Origin: Selaginella moellendorffii
Taxonomy: Eukaryota; Streptophyta; Lycopodiopsida; Selaginellales; Selaginellaceae
NCBI RefSeq assembly: GCF_000143415.4
Contig: NW_003314395.1
Span: 124,001 to 188,000, forward strand
DNA: 64,000 bases
Direction: 5' to 3'
The notes below the pieces were generated by a model. The model did not search any database, was not told where the DNA came from, and worked only from the letters and a program-made list of their open reading frames with translations. This document shows positions 33,110 to 48,037 of the stretch, in pieces; position 1 is the stretch's first letter, and every line of letters begins with the position of its first letter. The position numbers and the translations under genes are program-made.

Positions 33110-33991
33110 ATGAATTTATCTAAAACGTCATTAAACATGAAAATCTTAACCATCTTTATATTTAGTGTAAATATCTTATATAGTATATATTGTTTTATTC
33201 CTAAAGGAACTGTTTTATGGGGCAGAAATAACACTTTAAATGAAGAAGAAATTGAAAATGTTTTAACTCAAATAAATAATCTTATATCAGAAATAATAAC
33301 AACAAGATACTATCCACATGATTATGAAAATTCTTTATCTTTTGATTTTTTATGAGGTGTTATTGTTACACAAATTGAACGTATACCAAATAATTATCAA
33401 CATTGTTTAATTAGAAATACAAATTTTGTAAATGGAGCCTCACTTTCTAGAAGTTTACATAATTTATTAAATATATATAAGAATGATATAATAAATACTC
33501 GTTCAAATTCTTGTCAAATTAATGGTTATACATATCAAATTCGATACTCTTTCTTTTTTTATAAAAATTTATTAAACTCAGACTTATTTGATAATAAAAT
33601 AGCTATAAAAGATAAATGCCTAACAACCTTAAATGCTGGATTTGAAAATAATATTCTTTATACAGGGCAATTTTTAAGATCTACAAATGGAAAAAACATA
33701 TTATTAATTGAATCAAATTGTAAAGTTTCATTATATTCTGGAAAAAATACTTTATGGAGATCAAATAATAAAGAAACTTACTATGGTTTGTGCTTTCTAA
33801 AACTTCAGATTGATGGTAATCTTGTACTATATACAAAAACAAATAGAGTAATGTGGTCTATTAATCAATACTGTTCTAGTAGTCCAAATTGTTTTTTATT
33901 TACTTATATTAAATTGGAAGATAATTGTAATTTGGTATCTTATATAATACATAGTAGAAACGTTTGGTGGACTACCAATATAATTGATTAA
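33110..33991 (+). CDS. AT-rich lectin-like gene (bulb-type lectin domain) with one in-frame TGA
   Basis: The frame starting at ATG 33110 runs 81 codons to TGA (33353-33355), then stays open in the same frame for 211 further codons to TAA at 33989-33991. A signal peptide lies near the start (MKILTIFIFSVNILYSIYC follows a second ATG at 33137). The last 110 residues show a bulb-type (GNA-like) lectin domain: LYTGQFLRS at its start, one perfect mannose-site motif QxDxNxVxY as LQIDGNLVLY, two degenerate sites, and W residues in LWRSN, VMWSIN and VWWTTN. The preceding 150 residues are unrecognised. Codons are extremely AT-rich and there are no introns. The single TGA makes it a recent pseudogene, a readthrough gene, or a sequencing error at one base. 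Confidence 0.65.
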
Positions 33992-34440
33992 ACTGGATGT
34001 TTAAATTAACAGTAAATTTGTTTTAAGCTATCAATAAACTTAATAATGACTTTTATTTACTTTTGGTTTTCTTGGGTGTAAAATTTTCCTAGAATATATA
34101 AGTACATTCTTTTCTCTAATTCTTTTCTACTCAATTTTTCACTAATTTTCTCTATTTACCATATTTAACTCTGTAATTAAATTGTTAAATATTCTTATTA
34201 AGAATTAGAAGTAAAACATTACAATTTTACTAACTTTCTGGATAGACTTACAAACATACCTTTAACTTTCTTCTATGCTTCTATACATGTATCATAGTAA
34301 GGTTTAAGACTCTCATATCTGGATCACTTCAAACCTCCAAGAAGTACCCTGAAAAGCTTCTCTATAGTGGTAATAAGTGCAACAAAGTGGGATGATTGAG
34401 AGAAGTGGATGGAAAATTAAATGCCAAAAGTCATAAGGCT

Positions 34441-34799
34441 TGGTTCCATGTGTCCCTCTAGAGGAAGTTTTTTAAGGGGGGAAACTTTTAACCCCTTGTT
34501 CCATGCACCCCACCAGTGACATGGTAGTGGAAATGGGAGGAAGGGGGCAATTGGGTGTCCTCTTTGAAAATTTCTCCAGGTGCCTGGAACCTGGTAGAAC
34601 AAGTCAATAAAATAGTGCTACGTGTAAAAATAATAATCATTACTTAGAAAAGACAAAATGAATTTAGCTGAGTTGGCAAAAACTATATTATCATGTGGCA
34701 TTTTCAAGGGTGGGTTACATATAACCTTAAGATTTTAGAAGAGGGGAGTTTTTTTTTCTAGGGTGGAGAAATTTCCAGGTGGGGGACATATGGAAACCA
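34441..34799. mobile_element. Possible MITE with terminal inverted repeats
   Basis: The left end TGGTTCCATGTGTCCCTC and the right end read in reverse, TGGTTTCCATATGTCCCCC, form an imperfect inverted repeat of about 20 bp around roughly 360 bp of non-coding sequence. Related words (TTGTTCCATGCACCCC, CAGGTGCCTGGAAC) recur inside. No clear target duplication. Confidence 0.4.
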
Positions 34800-36123
34800 A
34801 TAGTTGAATTATGCCAAAACACTAAAACTCTACAATAAATAAAGTGTATTGCATTGGAGAAAGTCCTCATAATACCAAAGAGAAAGATGAAAGATGGAAC
34901 AGTTGGACGAATAAGCAATGTTGTGGAGAATGAATAATGAAGAAAAATAGGACTGTGAAAAGTGTGTAGATGGTGAAAAGAGAGGGTTGAAAGAGATGTG
35001 AAAAAAATTGATGAATGTAGCAAAACTTGGGAAAACTTGAGCTTTTAGATGATCAAGATTACCTAAACAAGAGATTGCTTCACAATGAACCTATGACTTC
35101 AGATTTGAAAGTAAGACAAAGAAAGAGAAAAAAAAAAGAGAAAAGAAAGTGGGGAAGAAGTCATTGCAGTAGAGATGGCAGTGAGATGATGTGTCATGAG
35201 GATGTAGAGGGCTGGAAGCTCTAACACAAGACATGCTGGATGTCTTCTGTCATTCTAGATGCCAAAGTCAGGAACTTGCACCAATATTCTAAACTCTGTG
35301 ATGTTTAGGTCACACAAAGCCGAAAGCTGTGTTGTAAGGGTTGCAAGCTGAGTGGAAAACTCTAAGTTGAGATCCCTTACCCATGCAGTGTAGGAGATGG
35401 TGCAAAGAGTCTTGGAGATCTGAGAGTCAGCCGAAACACTTGCTTTCACCACCTTTGTCACTATGAAGCTGTGGAAACAGCAAACTGCTCTAAACAGGTG
35501 AAGTTGTGCCATGGCCATGCAAGCTGTGCAGTGCAGCACAGATTCACAAAGCCGGCAGTAAAACCTTGACTGGTAAACCTAGTGGGTGAAATTGCTTTAA
35601 TGTTGAATTTATATTATTTTAAGGGCTGAGATTAAAGGCAGTATTTTGGGTTTATAATCTAATAAAAATGTTACTAATAGAATCAGTAAAGTCAAACAAT
35701 TCTCTATGTCTTTAGTTATAATGGTTTTATGAGGAGAGAAGGTCTTTCATGTTGCAAAGGTAACCACATGACATCTATGACAAAGGCCTTTAATGTTTTT
35801 GCAAAATAATAAGATTCTAAATTAGATTATAAAATCAAAAATAAAAAGTATAAGACTGATTTTGCTATGAACTTTATAGTTGATTTAATTAATTCTAACT
35901 CCCTGGAGACTTGGCTCTCTAAGCCCCCATATGTTAAAGGAATTTAAAAATTAATTATTGGGTTTGTAGTGTTTTCCCTCTATTTTAAAAACTAGCTCTC
36001 ATATTTAAAACTAAAAAATAATTAAAATTTATTTTCAAATTTTTTATTCATTAATATTCTATTTTATACAAAATTGATGTAATATCCAGAAAAAATGGAA
36101 ATGTCCTATGAGACATCTAGAGC

Positions 36124-36128
<5 letters not shown>

Positions 36129-36183
<55 letters not shown>
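36129..36183. repeat. TA dinucleotide microsatellite
   Basis: An uninterrupted run of about 27 TA units in AT-rich spacer. Confidence 0.95.
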
Positions 36184-36186
<3 letters not shown>

Positions 36187-37637
36187 TTTTATAAATGAAA
36201 ATGTTTCTATTGTGTCTCTAGAAGATCCATAAAAATTATAGTTTAGATATGATAGAATTTCATTTAAAATGATTTTAATATTATTTACTTAAATCCTTTA
36301 TATAAATATAAATATGTATATACATATACATACATACATATATGGCCAATTATCTTGCAATAATATTTATAAAGAGTTTCATAATTGTGACAGTGTGGCT
36401 CACCAAGTATATGGTATTATTTGACCACTCTTTAGACACTTATTGGTGTCAATGATGCTGTGTAAGTAGATGCCCTAATACTTTAGCTTGCAATACAGTG
36501 TAAAAAAATTATGTCAAGACCATATATTCAATGTGCTAAGGGAAATTTACTGTCAATACATTAGAGTTTCATAGATGACTGCATGCTGAAACCATATGGG
36601 GAATCAACTTTGCAAAAATCACTCTAGGCAACTATGAGTTAATGCAACTCTTATCACTCTCTAATCCATTTTATATCCTGTGTATATTTGTTTGCCCATA
36701 ATCCCCCATATCACACATTATAAGAAAAGCTCCTCAAGTGAACCATAGAAACACTCTTGAGAGGATACATCTCTTCCCAACCTATAATTTTAAGATACCA
36801 ATGCAATGTGCATCAATCCATCCCTCAATTTAACACTCACCATACAAAAACTTCTTTATTTGTTACAAAACCATTCAATTACAAAGTGTTTTTTATTACC
36901 CTCAATGCCCTGTGATGGCAAACTCAACTTGTGTTTAAAATTTAGCTTGTATACTGAAAAATGTTATGCCTACAAAGTCTAAACCCTATTGTTGATGTGT
37001 CAAAAAAGCTGATGACTATATTCTATCTATAGAAAAATCATTGTGTTGACATATATGTGTATAACAATTCAAATACAAATTTGTGTTAATTTTATATATC
37101 TTACAAACTTTTACATTTTTTTACAAGGCTGCCCACCTGAGTTACTCCTACCAAAACCTACCATCACAAATCTCAAAATTTATATTGGTGGATTTCAAAT
37201 AGGAGGAAAGTTCCTCTATATTTGGTCCTTTACAAATTGCTTTTTGAGTTATTTTCTTTAGTTTTTTCTAATTTATTATACTTCTTTGCAAGTTTATGCT
37301 TTTGTGAATGAAATTTAAAAACTTTGAAAGCATTATTCTTTTGTCACTCTACCCTTTGGGTCAAATTAACCAAACCAAACTAAATTGCCAAATGTCAACC
37401 AAACCAGATTAGATTGCTAAATGTTAATCTCAATATATAATATAATTTTCAAGCTAATAAATAAAATCACTTGTTATACCAAATGTAAACTCTTGATTTA
37501 AACCTCAAAATCTCAAAAATCTCAAATTGAAGTTAAGTTATGCTTTAACAATACACATAAAATCCATCTTATTCCCCCGTATCTAGCCGGGGAAAATATC
37601 TAAAGAGTATTTCTAATATTCCAAAAGTAACTACCAA

Positions 37638-38592
37638 TCACACTTTGCCAATCCAAATGTAATACGGCACCTTCAGAATAGGAACGTATGGGATTTTGCC
37701 AAAGCTGTTATCCTCGTAGACTGAAGAAAGATTGTTAGCCATTGGAAAGAAAAGACTTTACCAGTTGCAAGTCGATGCTCGAGATATTGTCGTCGTTCAG
37801 GTCCCAAGTCAATACAATCCAAATCAAACACGGCCCTCCAAAACCAACGACGGAGCCAAGAGTGCTGCCGCTCGGGCTTGTCAAACTTTGCAGACGTCGT
37901 GAAATCGGCCACTCCCACGATTCCATCCACGTCGAGATAGGACAGAGCCCGGTCTATCACCTTGATAAACTGCGGTATCACTGTCATGAACGACGACGAA
38001 GCAAAACTTGAGTGTCACGGCGAGCTCGGAAACAAAACAAATGTGAAAGAGTCTGCTCTCGCTTACTTGACAGGGAGTACGAGAATGTAACGAGAGTTGC
38101 GGGAGCCGGAGGCCGAAACTCGCAAGCGTCCTCTTCAATCACCTCGACGTTGGTCCATCCGAATCCCTCCACCTTTGCGGCAGCCACATCGCACAAGGCG
38201 GAGCAAAGATCAACCACGTAAATATTCTGGAAAGCCGAGAGGTCCAGGCACCTGGATAGCATTCTCACGTTCTCGGCGGTGCCCCCTCCCAAATCGACCC
38301 ACACCATCCCGGATCGTCCCTGGAGCCGTGACGCACACTCAACCAGCATTTGTTCTCTCCCGTGGAGAAAGCCGGCACGAAAAGCGTCGTCTGCAGTTAA
38401 CCATCATCTCAGTCCTTCCTCTCTCTCAAGAGAAAAGAAGCAGACAAACGAAAGAGGATACTTACATGCCTGTGCCTGCGAGCTGTAGAATGCCTGGAGC
38501 CGCTCCTTGTGAGTGTCACCAGTGATCCTCCCAAACCACATCGCCGCCAGGCACTGCATGTCTTGTTTCACGCTGTGGACCATCTGCGCCAT
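37638..38592 (-). CDS. BtaB-type N-methyltransferase half of betaine lipid synthase (BTA1-like)
   Basis: Four exons, 38466-38592, 38067-38390, 37762-37980 and 37638-37720, join to 250 residues. The methyltransferase core is clear: MVWVDLGGGTAENVRML for SAM binding, IYVVDLCSALCDVA, NVEVIEEDACEF and VTFSYSLSMIPQF. After these come HSWLRRWFWRAVFDLD, IDLGPERRQYLEH and a C-terminal IPYVPILKVPYYIWIG. In green algae and fungi this sequence is one half of the bifunctional BTA1 enzyme that makes the betaine lipid DGTS; the other half (BtaA) transfers the aminocarboxypropyl group. Here the protein stops right after the methyltransferase half and no BtaA-like sequence is present nearby. Possible upstream exons at 38640-38815 do not join in frame. 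It is divergent from the UNC93-like gene (221 bp between starts). Confidence 0.8.
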
Positions 38593-38813
38593 AGCTCTTC
38601 AAGGGAGAGAGGAAGAGAAAAATATCATCCAGAGTAAAAACAAACCTATCTTGACGTTTTGTTCTTCGATGGCTACGCCGGCGAAACAGCTCCTGCGATG
38701 ATTGAGTAAGTTGCTGGAAGAACAGTAGAACAGCAGCCCCAAGAATATATCTCCTCCCACCTTGAGTTTTCGAGTTCCTCTCCTCCACTCGAGCAGCTCC
38801 AAAGTCAAAAGCC
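38593..38813. promoter_or_regulatory. Short divergent promoter between BTA1-like and UNC93-like genes
   Basis: 221 bp between divergent start codons. An open stretch on the minus strand (to 38815) looks like coding by length, but it cannot be spliced in frame to the BTA1-like start. Confidence 0.45.
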
Positions 38814-40205
38814 ATGGGTGTGGCAGTAGCAGCGGAGTCGGAGAAACGAGCGGCGCCACGCCTCCGCTACAACAGCCCTCTTGTCCAGGTGATCCTCATC
38901 GGCTTCGTCTGCTTCTGCTGCCCCGGGATGTTCAATGCCTTGAACAGCATGGGAGGCGGAGGCCAAGTCTCCAAGACCGCCTCCAACAACGCCAACACCG
39001 CCCTCTACGCAACCTTCGCGGTGTTCGGAGTCTTGGGCGGCGGGATCTACAATCTCCTCGGCCCCCGCTTCACTCTCCTCTTCGGCTCCAGCTTCTACGT
39101 GCTCTTCGCCGGCTCGTATCTCTTCTACAATCACCACCAAGACGCCAAAGGTGACGCCTTCAACATCACCGCCGGAGCTCTCCTCGGCATGGGAGCCGGG
39201 CTACTCTGGGCTGGCCAGGGAGCGATCATGATGTCCTACCCCCCCGAGAGGCTCAAAGGCCGCTACATATCCATCTTCTGGAGCATCTTCAACCTGGGAG
39301 CTATGATCGGTGGCTTCCTCCCCTTCGGCCTCAACTACAACCGGCCGAATGCCCAGTCCGTGAACGACGCCACCTACATCGGCTTCATGGTGATCATGTC
39401 CTTCGGCTCGCTGCTCACGCTGGCCCTGCTCACGCCCGACCGAGTTGTCCGAGACGATGGAAGCCGAGTCACTGCCATCCGCTACTCCAATCCTTTCACC
39501 GAGGGATGGGAGATCCTCAAGCTGTTTCTAACACCCAAGCTGCTGCTCCTGGCCCCTGCTTGCGTCGCTAGCAATTTCTTCTACACGTACCAGTTCAACG
39601 GCTTCAATGCGTCGCTCTTCAACGTGAGAACCCGCGGCTTCAACGGTGTCTTCTACTGGGGAGCTCAGATGCTGGGAGCCACTGTTCTTGGATTTCTCCT
39701 CGACGCCTGCCACCCGAGGAGGAAAGTTAGAGGATTCGTCGGAATCGCTGTGGTGGCAGTGTTTGGGATGGTTACCTGGGGTGGCGGCCTTGCCAAGCAG
39801 CTGGAGTACTCGCGGTATGATCTCCCTCCCGAGCTCGACTTTAAGAGCGGACCTGAGTATGCCGGACCGTTTATCCTGTTCGTCTGCTATGGACTGCTCG
39901 ACGCTATGTACCAGACGCTGTGCTACTGGACGATGGGAGCTCTCACTGACGATGCTCTAGCGCTCAGTCGCTATGCTGGCTTCTACAAGGGAGTGCAAAG
40001 TGCTGGAGCAGCGGTGGCATGGCAACTGGACGCACACAAGGTCAGGTTTTTAGTCCAGCTGCTCGTCAACTGGGGACTCTTGGTGCTCAGCATCCCTCTG
40101 CTAATGCTTATAATGAAAGACGTCAAGGACTCCTGTGCAGGAGATGCACCACTTACAGCCGAGAGTAGCGCTAAAGACGGTGAGACCGCCAAGGAAACAG
40201 TATGA
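38814..40205 (+). CDS. UNC93-like major facilitator superfamily protein
   Basis: A single exon of 463 residues with about eleven or twelve hydrophobic spans. The N-terminal half carries NSPLVQVILIGFVCFCCPGM, FGVLGGGIYNLLGPR and GAGLLWAGQGAIMMSYP. The GRYISIFWSIFNLGAMIGG stretch is typical of plant and fungal UNC93-like (DUF895) proteins. These are orphan MFS members, some of which modulate potassium channels in animals. The substrate cannot be told from sequence. The start ATG at 38814 is in a reasonable context (AGCCATGGG). The absence of introns in a 1.4-kb gene is notable beside intron-rich neighbours. Confidence 0.85.
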   Translation: MGVAVAAESEKRAAPRLRYNSPLVQVILIGFVCFCCPGMFNALNSMGGGGQVSKTASNNANTALYATFAVFGVLGGGIYNLLGPRFTLLFGSSFYVLFAGSYLFYNHHQDAKGDAFNITAGALLGMGAGLLWAGQGAIMMSYPPERLKGRYISIFWSIFNLGAMIGGFLPFGLNYNRPNAQSVNDATYIGFMVIMSFGSLLTLALLTPDRVVRDDGSRVTAIRYSNPFTEGWEILKLFLTPKLLLLAPACVASNFFYTYQFNGFNASLFNVRTRGFNGVFYWGAQMLGATVLGFLLDACHPRRKVRGFVGIAVVAVFGMVTWGGGLAKQLEYSRYDLPPELDFKSGPEYAGPFILFVCYGLLDAMYQTLCYWTMGALTDDALALSRYAGFYKGVQSAGAAVAWQLDAHKVRFLVQLLVNWGLLVLSIPLLMLIMKDVKDSCAGDAPLTAESSAKDGETAKETV

Positions 40206-40257
40206 AGCCTTTGTAAAGTCACTGGAAGGAACAAAAGAAAACAGAGCTAAGTGTTTT

Positions 40258-40855
40258 TCAGCACGTAGAATTCTGGCCAAGCACCTGTGGATTGCCGAAT
40301 GTATCCTCGTCGCCATCCTCGACTTTCTTTCGCCTCTCCGCGATCATCTGTGTGTATGCCTGCGCGGGAAGAACAGTGAGTGCTACAAACAAAGATAGAA
40401 CTAGAAAAACTTCTGAAAGTTTACCTGTGGATACGAGTAGAGGAACACAAACCACCATGCTGCGATCACCAAGGTGACGAAAGAAGTAACCGGAATGGAG
40501 TGGAAAACTGGCCAAGACGCTCCAATCGTCAGCATTCCTGTGGCTACAATGCTCCAAGGCTGGCACCTGGAAGCAAGTAGCAAGAGTAGAACAAAGAAGG
40601 AGCTTTCAAGACGTACCAGGCAGGCTTTGTATCCCAAACGCTCTCGTATTCCAGCGACAAATCTTCCAAGTATTGTTCCATGTCGTCCACGGCTCGCTTT
40701 CCAGCGCTCCCATTCCCTGAAGCAAATGCCACAGTTTCCCGCTTCCTCGGTTCCCTCCTGCCAATGGCAATGGGCCTGCCATTCCGGCGCTGGCTCACAG
40801 ACCTGAGACAATCTACGCCTGTGAACAACGAGGGGAGGAGCAACAATGCCGCCAT
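40258..40855 (-). CDS. Chloroplast two-span membrane protein (DUF6737-like)
   Basis: Three exons, 40617-40855, 40425-40566 and 40258-40359, give 160 residues. The N-terminus (MAALLLLPSLF, then Ser/Arg-rich sequence) looks like a plastid transit peptide. The mature part has WSIVATGMLTIGASWPVFHS and VTLVIAAWWFVFLYSYPQAY as two membrane spans, followed by MIAERRKKVEDGDEDTFG. The pattern matches a small cyanobacterial and plastid family of unknown function. The stop lies 52 bp beyond that of the convergent UNC93-like gene. Confidence 0.65.
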
Positions 40856-40976
40856 AGCCAGAATTAAAACGAAGCCACAAAATCCCTATAAAGGCAGTAA
40901 CTCTTTAAAGAAGAAAGCTTCATTTCTTCAAACTTACATTACATTATCGTTACCATTCAGAAACACTGCTGCTTTG

Positions 40977-45552
<4,576 letters not shown>

Positions 45553-45658
45553 CGCTCCCCAGCAAATAACCTAGAATGCCGCTCCCTCCCCTTTTACTCC
45601 CTTTTCCCTCTTTCCACTACTTAAAGCCACTGGAGAAATATTATAGGGCTTGAGGGAA
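45553..45658. promoter_or_regulatory. Very short bidirectional promoter, ISWI and mitochondrial carrier
   Basis: 106 bp separate the divergent start codons, so both leaders and core promoters must fit here or overlap coding sequence. The stretch is pyrimidine-rich on the plus strand (CCGCTCCCTCCCCTTTTACT). Confidence 0.6.
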
Positions 45659-47084
45659 ATGGGCGGGGCGGACATGGGAGGATCCGTGAAGCGAGCGACG
45701 ATCGATGCTGTCGCAGGCGCTGTAGCTGGAGGAATCTCCAGGACGATCGTGGCGCCGCTCGATGTGATCAAAATCCGGTTCCAGGTAAGGCGATTTCCTC
45801 GCTCACAGGCTCAATCGCATCGTCTTCTCGCTTCCCAGGTCCAGCTAGAGCCGACGAGCCGGCGATTGAGCCAAGGATCTTCATCCTTTCCAGGCGGTGT
45901 CTCGAAATACACGGGCATCGCACAGGCTATGCGAGACATTTTCCGCGAGGAAGGGATCCCGGTAAGAGAAAAAATCCTTTTTCTTTCTAACAAAGGGATA
46001 GAAGATAGATCGCGTTGCATGTGATAGGGCCTATGGAGGGGAAATGTTCCAGCTTTGTTGTTAGTCATGCCGTACACTGCTATACAGTTCGTCGCGCTGC
46101 AAGGATTTCGATCCACTTTCTCCAAGGGAGGTCGGCATCTTCTCTAGAACTTTGCATAGAGCATCCTCTTCTTTCGTCTCTTTTACTACGTGCCTCTCCA
46201 GCATCGATTTTTTATCACCATTGGAGTTTGATCCTAAGTTTTAGCGGTTTGTGTGCAGGTGATGTTAGTCCCGTCCTGTCGTACGTGAGTGGAGCTGCTG
46301 CGGGGTGTGCTGCAACTATTGGATCCTATCCTTTTGATCTTCTACGTACGATTCTCGCTTCGCAAGGTGAACCAAAGGTGAATATTTTCTTTCCCGTGTT
46401 TTGCCGCTGAAAGATGTATATGTTCTTCAGATTTATCGTTCTATGAGACACGCATTCGTAGATATACTACAAACAAGAGGATTTCGAGGCCTCTACGCCG
46501 GACTAACTCCTTCCCTGGTTGAAATCATACCTTATGCCGGGCTCCAATTCGGCTCGTATGACACCTTCAAGCGATGGGCACATGTAAGAAGACTTGTCTT
46601 TGGTGTCACTTAAAGTTTATCTCTCTCTCTCTCTCTCATTCGTTGTGCAGCGTCTGGATCAGTGGAGGGGTGTAGACCGCCCGGAGCTTTCAGGCATGCA
46701 ACACTTTTGGTGTGGTCTAGCTGCGGGTACGTTCTCCAAGACGTGCTGCCATCCACTAGACGTTGTCAAGAAGCGATTCCAGGTGCGAAGTCTCTGTCAA
46801 TCGCTTTCGTTTTTCATCTTCTTCCGGTGTAAAAACACCCTTGTTTTCTCTTGTTTTCAATCACCCAGGTGGAAGGCCTAGCTCGTCACCCACGCTACGG
46901 TGCTAGAATAGAACTCAAGGCCTACAAAAGCATGGTCGACGCGATCCGCCGGATTGTACAGCAAGAAGGCCTGGCCGGGCTCTACAAGGGGACTTATCCG
47001 TCAGTTATAAAAGCTGCGCCAGCCGCTGCCATCACATTCGTCGTTTACGAGAAGGCTTCAAAATGGCTAGAGCTACGGTGGTGA
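45659..47084 (+). CDS. Mitochondrial carrier, thiamine pyrophosphate type
   Basis: Seven exons, 45659-45784, 45839-45961, 46028-46130, 46259-46377, 46431-46583, 46651-46782 and 46869-47084, give 323 residues. All three carrier repeats show the signature P-x-[DE]-x-x-[KR]: [21 protein letters not shown] and [11 protein letters not shown]. They also have the paired elements [40 protein letters not shown] and [19 protein letters not shown]. Spacing and sequence resemble the thiamine diphosphate carrier (SLC25A19, yeast Tpc1). Transport of ThDP across the inner membrane is inferred. The ATG at 45659 is preferred to an upstream in-frame TTG. Confidence 0.85.
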
Positions 47085-48037
47085 CGAGGTGATATCTACC
47101 TTCTATCACTCACATATATGGTTTTAATTTCTCGTCAAGCACAGTGACAGGGAAAGCACGCACACCACCACCTCTGACACTGGTGGTTCGTGAATCCATC
47201 GCTCGAGAGCTGCTATAACTTCATCGATTTTCCTTCATCTAGCAGATTCCTTTTGTTCTTCCCGAGAGAGGGGGAGAATTTTTGTGGAATTCAACACCGG
47301 GACGCTTGTCTCCTCGGGGCTTGTAATGTAAAGATGAGCTCGCACTTTCACAGAAATGGGGCTTGTAAGTTAAGGTTTTTGATTGCACATGGCCCATCTG
47401 GAATCCAGCTTTTGGTTCTTGTGAGGAAAATCACTGTGATCACTGCGAAGAAACTATTTTCTAAGGTTTGTAACTCACGTAGTTTTGTTTGTTCTTGGCG
47501 ATCATAGAAAAATAGCCATAGCTCTTTCTAATGCTACAAATATCTTACCTCCATCCGGTAAAAAAATTCTTAGAATTTGAGGATCACACATGAATCAAAG
47601 ATAGCAGTAGTACGTACGTGCCAAAATTATGAGAAAATTACCTGACAGTTACTGCCAAAACTTTACCCCGCGCCGTCGAGTCGTCGTTGAGCGGAAATTA
47701 TTCTATTCTCGAAAATAACGGAATATTCGTCCGGCAGGCAAAGAGTGATGCCGTTTGCACGGCCGAGATTCGCTGCTCGTTTTGGTGCCCAGTCCGCCAT
47801 AGCCAACGAAGAAAGAAGGCGAGCCAGGGTAGCCTTCTTGCTAGGGTTTCGCATTCTCTCCTACCCCAGCTGGTTTCTCTGCGCGGCTGTGCGCATTCTT
47901 CCCTCCCGTGCTGCTGGATTTCGACCATGGCGTAATCGCGTACCAGGTTTGCAAGGCATTGTGATCTTCTCCCCAGGATCCAGCTGATCCGTGGGCTAGA
48001 TCTCCCGAAAGCCCTGGTTCTTGCGGGGTAGTATGAG
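47085..48037. other. Spacer between carrier and ANKRD13-like gene
   Basis: It holds the carrier 3' region and, from about 47640, GC-rich 5' leader of the ankyrin gene. No gene seen. A possible intron in the leader (GTTTGCAAGG to TTGCGGGGTAG region) cannot be settled. Confidence 0.4.

Larger units (their letters stand above)
33992..37637. other. AT-rich gene desert
   Basis: Apart from the possible MITE and the TA microsatellite listed separately, I see nothing that can be assigned. Open frames such as 35255-35539 (-) and 37043-37261 (+) have no domain or codon support. Confidence 0.55.

Noticed and set aside
36129..36183. TA run as a possible matrix attachment or origin element
   Set aside because: A simple microsatellite gives no specific support for either function.
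38640..38815. Extra 5' exons for the BtaB-like gene reading MAFDFGAARVEE
   Set aside because: Both splicing options give a stop or the wrong frame, so the region is better read as the shared promoter and leader.
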